DNA from: Phoebastria nigripes
Taxonomy: Eukaryota > Chordata > Aves > Procellariiformes > Diomedeidae
Length of the DNA stretch: 64,000 bases
NCBI GenBank assembly: GCA_035582835.1
Contig: JAYKAV010002552.1
Coordinates: forward strand, 250,195-314,194
Reading direction: 5' to 3'
The notes under the pieces were generated by a model. It was given only the letters and a program-made list of their open reading frames with translations. It was not told where the DNA came from and did no database searches. Positions 61,501 through 64,000 of the stretch are shown in pieces. Each line of letters opens with the position of its first letter. Within the stretch, counting starts at the first letter, position 1. A program made the position numbers and the translations under genes.

Positions 61501-64000
61501 GTGCTCCCAGATTCAGTTTCTCCAGATGACCCAAGATGACGTGATACTTGGTTATGCTGTCTGAAACTGCCAGTCTGTTCTCTGCAACAAGAAGATGGAA
61601 TAGGAATTAGGAGTCCTGATAGCATCCACCTTCTGTCTCACACATAGCTGCATGGCGTGTGCTGTGACAGACTGGTCCACACGAAGAGCAGCAGTAGGCT
61701 TTTCCTCTCATTCCTACCACTCCCACGTGGCATGTGTAGCTTCAGTGAAAGAGATTTTTGTGATGAAACTGAAAACTGAATTCAGATTAAACTCCACTGA
61801 TCTATGTGGGGTGGTCTTATTTCACATAAAAGTATAAGCTACTGTAGGAATGTGACAGTAATTGTTGAAATCCTTTTATGGTGCACAATATTCTTGTTAA
61901 AAGTGAATTTATATGCTGCATGGTATTTGTTGCACTATTGTACTTCTCAGTGTTTCATTTTTGGTTAATGTGGGTTGCCTCTTTTAGAATACTTTTTGCT
62001 ACTTTACTGTATATTTGAGACAAAGAGCAGTCTGTGGGATATTTTGCTCTTGTACCCAATGAGTAAAAGGCCCTGCTTGTCTAAGCACCAAGAAAGGTCA
62101 AACACAGATTTCAAGAAAGCAAGCATCATCTTCAGAAACACAAGATTAGTGTTTGTATGAGGTTGGATACAACAGGATTTCCTCAGCAAGGTATTGAACC
62201 TTTCACTTCAGATTGAACCTTTTACTGCTTTGCTTCCCACCCAGCTCAGCATTTTGCATTTTGTTCTGTATTACAAAGTCTTTGGAATAGGGAATATTTC
62301 TCACTATGTGTTTGTGTACTGCATTGTACAATGGGCCCCAGTCTTGTTTGGATCCTTTCTTGAGACTTTCTGTGTTAGGGTACAAAAGCATATTACTCAT
62401 AACGAATTTGCAACGCAAATTTGACAGCACTCTACTAGTCACACAAAGTATAAGAATAGAAAATTGTTCAACAGTCCAAACTATAATTCAATCATTTTGT
62501 ACTGAAAAATGAAGTATTTAAAACATATATTTTGAAAGATGGCTTGTGCATAGTTGCAGTCTGTAGTCCAGCAGAAGTACTAATTTGGGGAAGACAAGGT
62601 AGATCCATGAGTGTATATTGAATCAGTCTGATCTATGAAGATGTTTTACAGCACCTGCTAAAAATACTCTAGTAAAACACCACAGTAATTAGAGCAACAC
62701 AACAGTATTAATCACATAATGAAGTACTAAGTGTTATGTATTTATATTTTGCAGGATTAATTTAAACCTGGAAATTAAGCAGAGAAAGCTACGAATAAAT
62801 TCCTAGATTCCTTGCAATGAAAAGGTATGATTTTTAAAAAGTCATTAGGAAAGTTCCTAGAAATCAACTTTTAATGTACTATATTGTTATTCTAATAATG
62901 TATTATAATAAAACACTTACCTTGATAGTTTGGAATTATATCAAGTGGCATCTGTTATCTTTGAAACAATGTATTTGGTTAAAATCACCCTTTAGGATAG
63001 CTTTGTTGGAGTCAATGGATTCACACAAGGAATTCATTTTGATGGGCAATATTTTTGTATGGATCAGAGCTTGTGCAAGCTTGTAAAAAGTTTCATATTA
63101 ATTGTACTAACCTGTGCTAAGTCATGCGTTTAGATTTTGCCTCAAGTTTCACAAGTATGTTAAGTTCTTAGGAGAACCCAACACACCTCTGGATTAATGC
63201 TCAACTGAATTATCAATATATAAGAAAATTTGGAGTTGAGTGACATGCACTATGAAGAAAAGAAGACTGTGTTTTGGGACTTCAGGGGGATGGAAATCCC
63301 TGCTATTGAATGTGTTCGTGGAAAAAATCTGCGATTCATCAATGCGAGTAACAATATGTTTTTGTTTTTAATGATGTGCCCTCTTAATAAAATTACTTTT
63401 ATTTTCTGTTAAAATTACAGAATACTTCATCCCAATGCCTTTTCTGTAATACAGTGTATTTCATCCTATATCAATAACATGAAAGATTCCCAAATTTGAA
63501 AATCTCCTGTAATGCTAGTGTTCATTATACCTAGAACGCCTTCTTTTTCTAACTTCTTATACGAATATACGTTAACAGCGAAAGAAGAGTCAGTTGGGAG
63601 ATGTAGTCTTGCAATAAGAATCCTGTGTAATAGAACTTGCTTTAGAACCAATACAAAATTGGACTTAAATTATCCGAATGACAAAGAAGCTACTTCTTTT
63701 TGTCTCTCTGGCTGCTTCATCAATTTCCAGCCTACTGAAGCCCTCAAGAAGTCACTCTGAAAGTGTGAAGGTTCTGAACTCTTACCTTCTGTTTCACAAC
63801 TTACCGAGACTGTAAAAACTTCTAGGCAATCCTCTCACTATGTCTGAACACCGCGTAGTACACTGAAGCAGAGAGCAAGTGCATTACTGTAACATTATGA
63901 ACTCCATGATTAAGGGGAGTTACATGCTGTAACCAGGAAAGCAGGAATTAAACCTTTAGCATATATGGCTGTTTTAAATGTCTTACAGATTACAGCAACT

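Larger units (their letters stand above)
41152..64000. other. TACC2 5' intron or upstream flank, no confident gene
   Basis: 23 kb of AT-rich sequence without a CpG island and without a coding exon I can support. The start exon has an upstream acceptor, so at least one non-coding TACC2 exon lies here or further right; a very strong minus-strand donor, ttgg|gtaagtaat (gt at 57428-57429), is one candidate. In mammals NSMCE4A lies upstream of TACC2 in the opposite orientation. I saw no intact plus-strand NSMCE4A exons. The many 60-130-codon frames here look like chance. Confidence 0.6.

Overview
The window looks like a piece of a vertebrate nuclear genome, most likely a bird or other sauropsid. 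The only interspersed repeats I can recognise are small CR1 LINE tails. The rest is AT-rich and non-coding, broken by short CpG-rich patches and simple repeats, and genes are split by introns with canonical GT-AG sites. There are no bacterial operons, CRISPR arrays or phage genes. Scattered single N bases mark unresolved positions.

The one gene I can identify with confidence is TACC2 (transforming acidic coiled-coil containing protein 2), on the minus strand, 5' part only. Three consecutive coding exons fit together in frame. The start exon (41074-41151) carries ATG and eleven codons, MGNENSSVENQ. The second coding exon (28242-28414) carries 57 codons plus two bases and includes QPPGNGHSLKR. 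The giant exon (12653-18436, 5784 nt) gives about 1,928 codons of disordered acidic/Ser-rich protein and carries the conserved LPDFREHISQIFKKTV segment. All splice phases agree: 0, then 2, then 2. The giant exon is a multiple of three and flanked by phase-2 introns, so skipping it keeps the frame. That matches the short TACC2 isoforms known in mammals. The TACC coiled-coil exons lie beyond the left edge (below position 1).

Layout, left to right. 1-12652 is the intron after the giant exon. Near its far end is a CpG island (about 770-1200) with a perfect 98-bp palindrome and a strong minus-strand donor, a plausible internal promoter and first exon for short TACC2 isoforms. 12653-18436 is the giant exon. 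18437-28241 is an intron with a CR1 tail, an uncharacterised open frame and a hairpin. 28242-28414 is coding exon 2. 28415-41073 is an intron with a second CpG patch and a possible antisense exon. 41074-41151 is the start exon. 41152-64000 is 5' intron or upstream flank with no confident gene. It holds a weak NSMCE4-like remnant, paired RFX X-box-like sites, a plus-strand exon-like segment and several small repeats.

I did not find a new multi-gene system. The observations most worth following are the frame-neutral giant exon, the N-myristoylation-type N-terminus of the long isoform, the palindromic CpG island, the paired X-boxes and the exon-like segments with strong splice sites.
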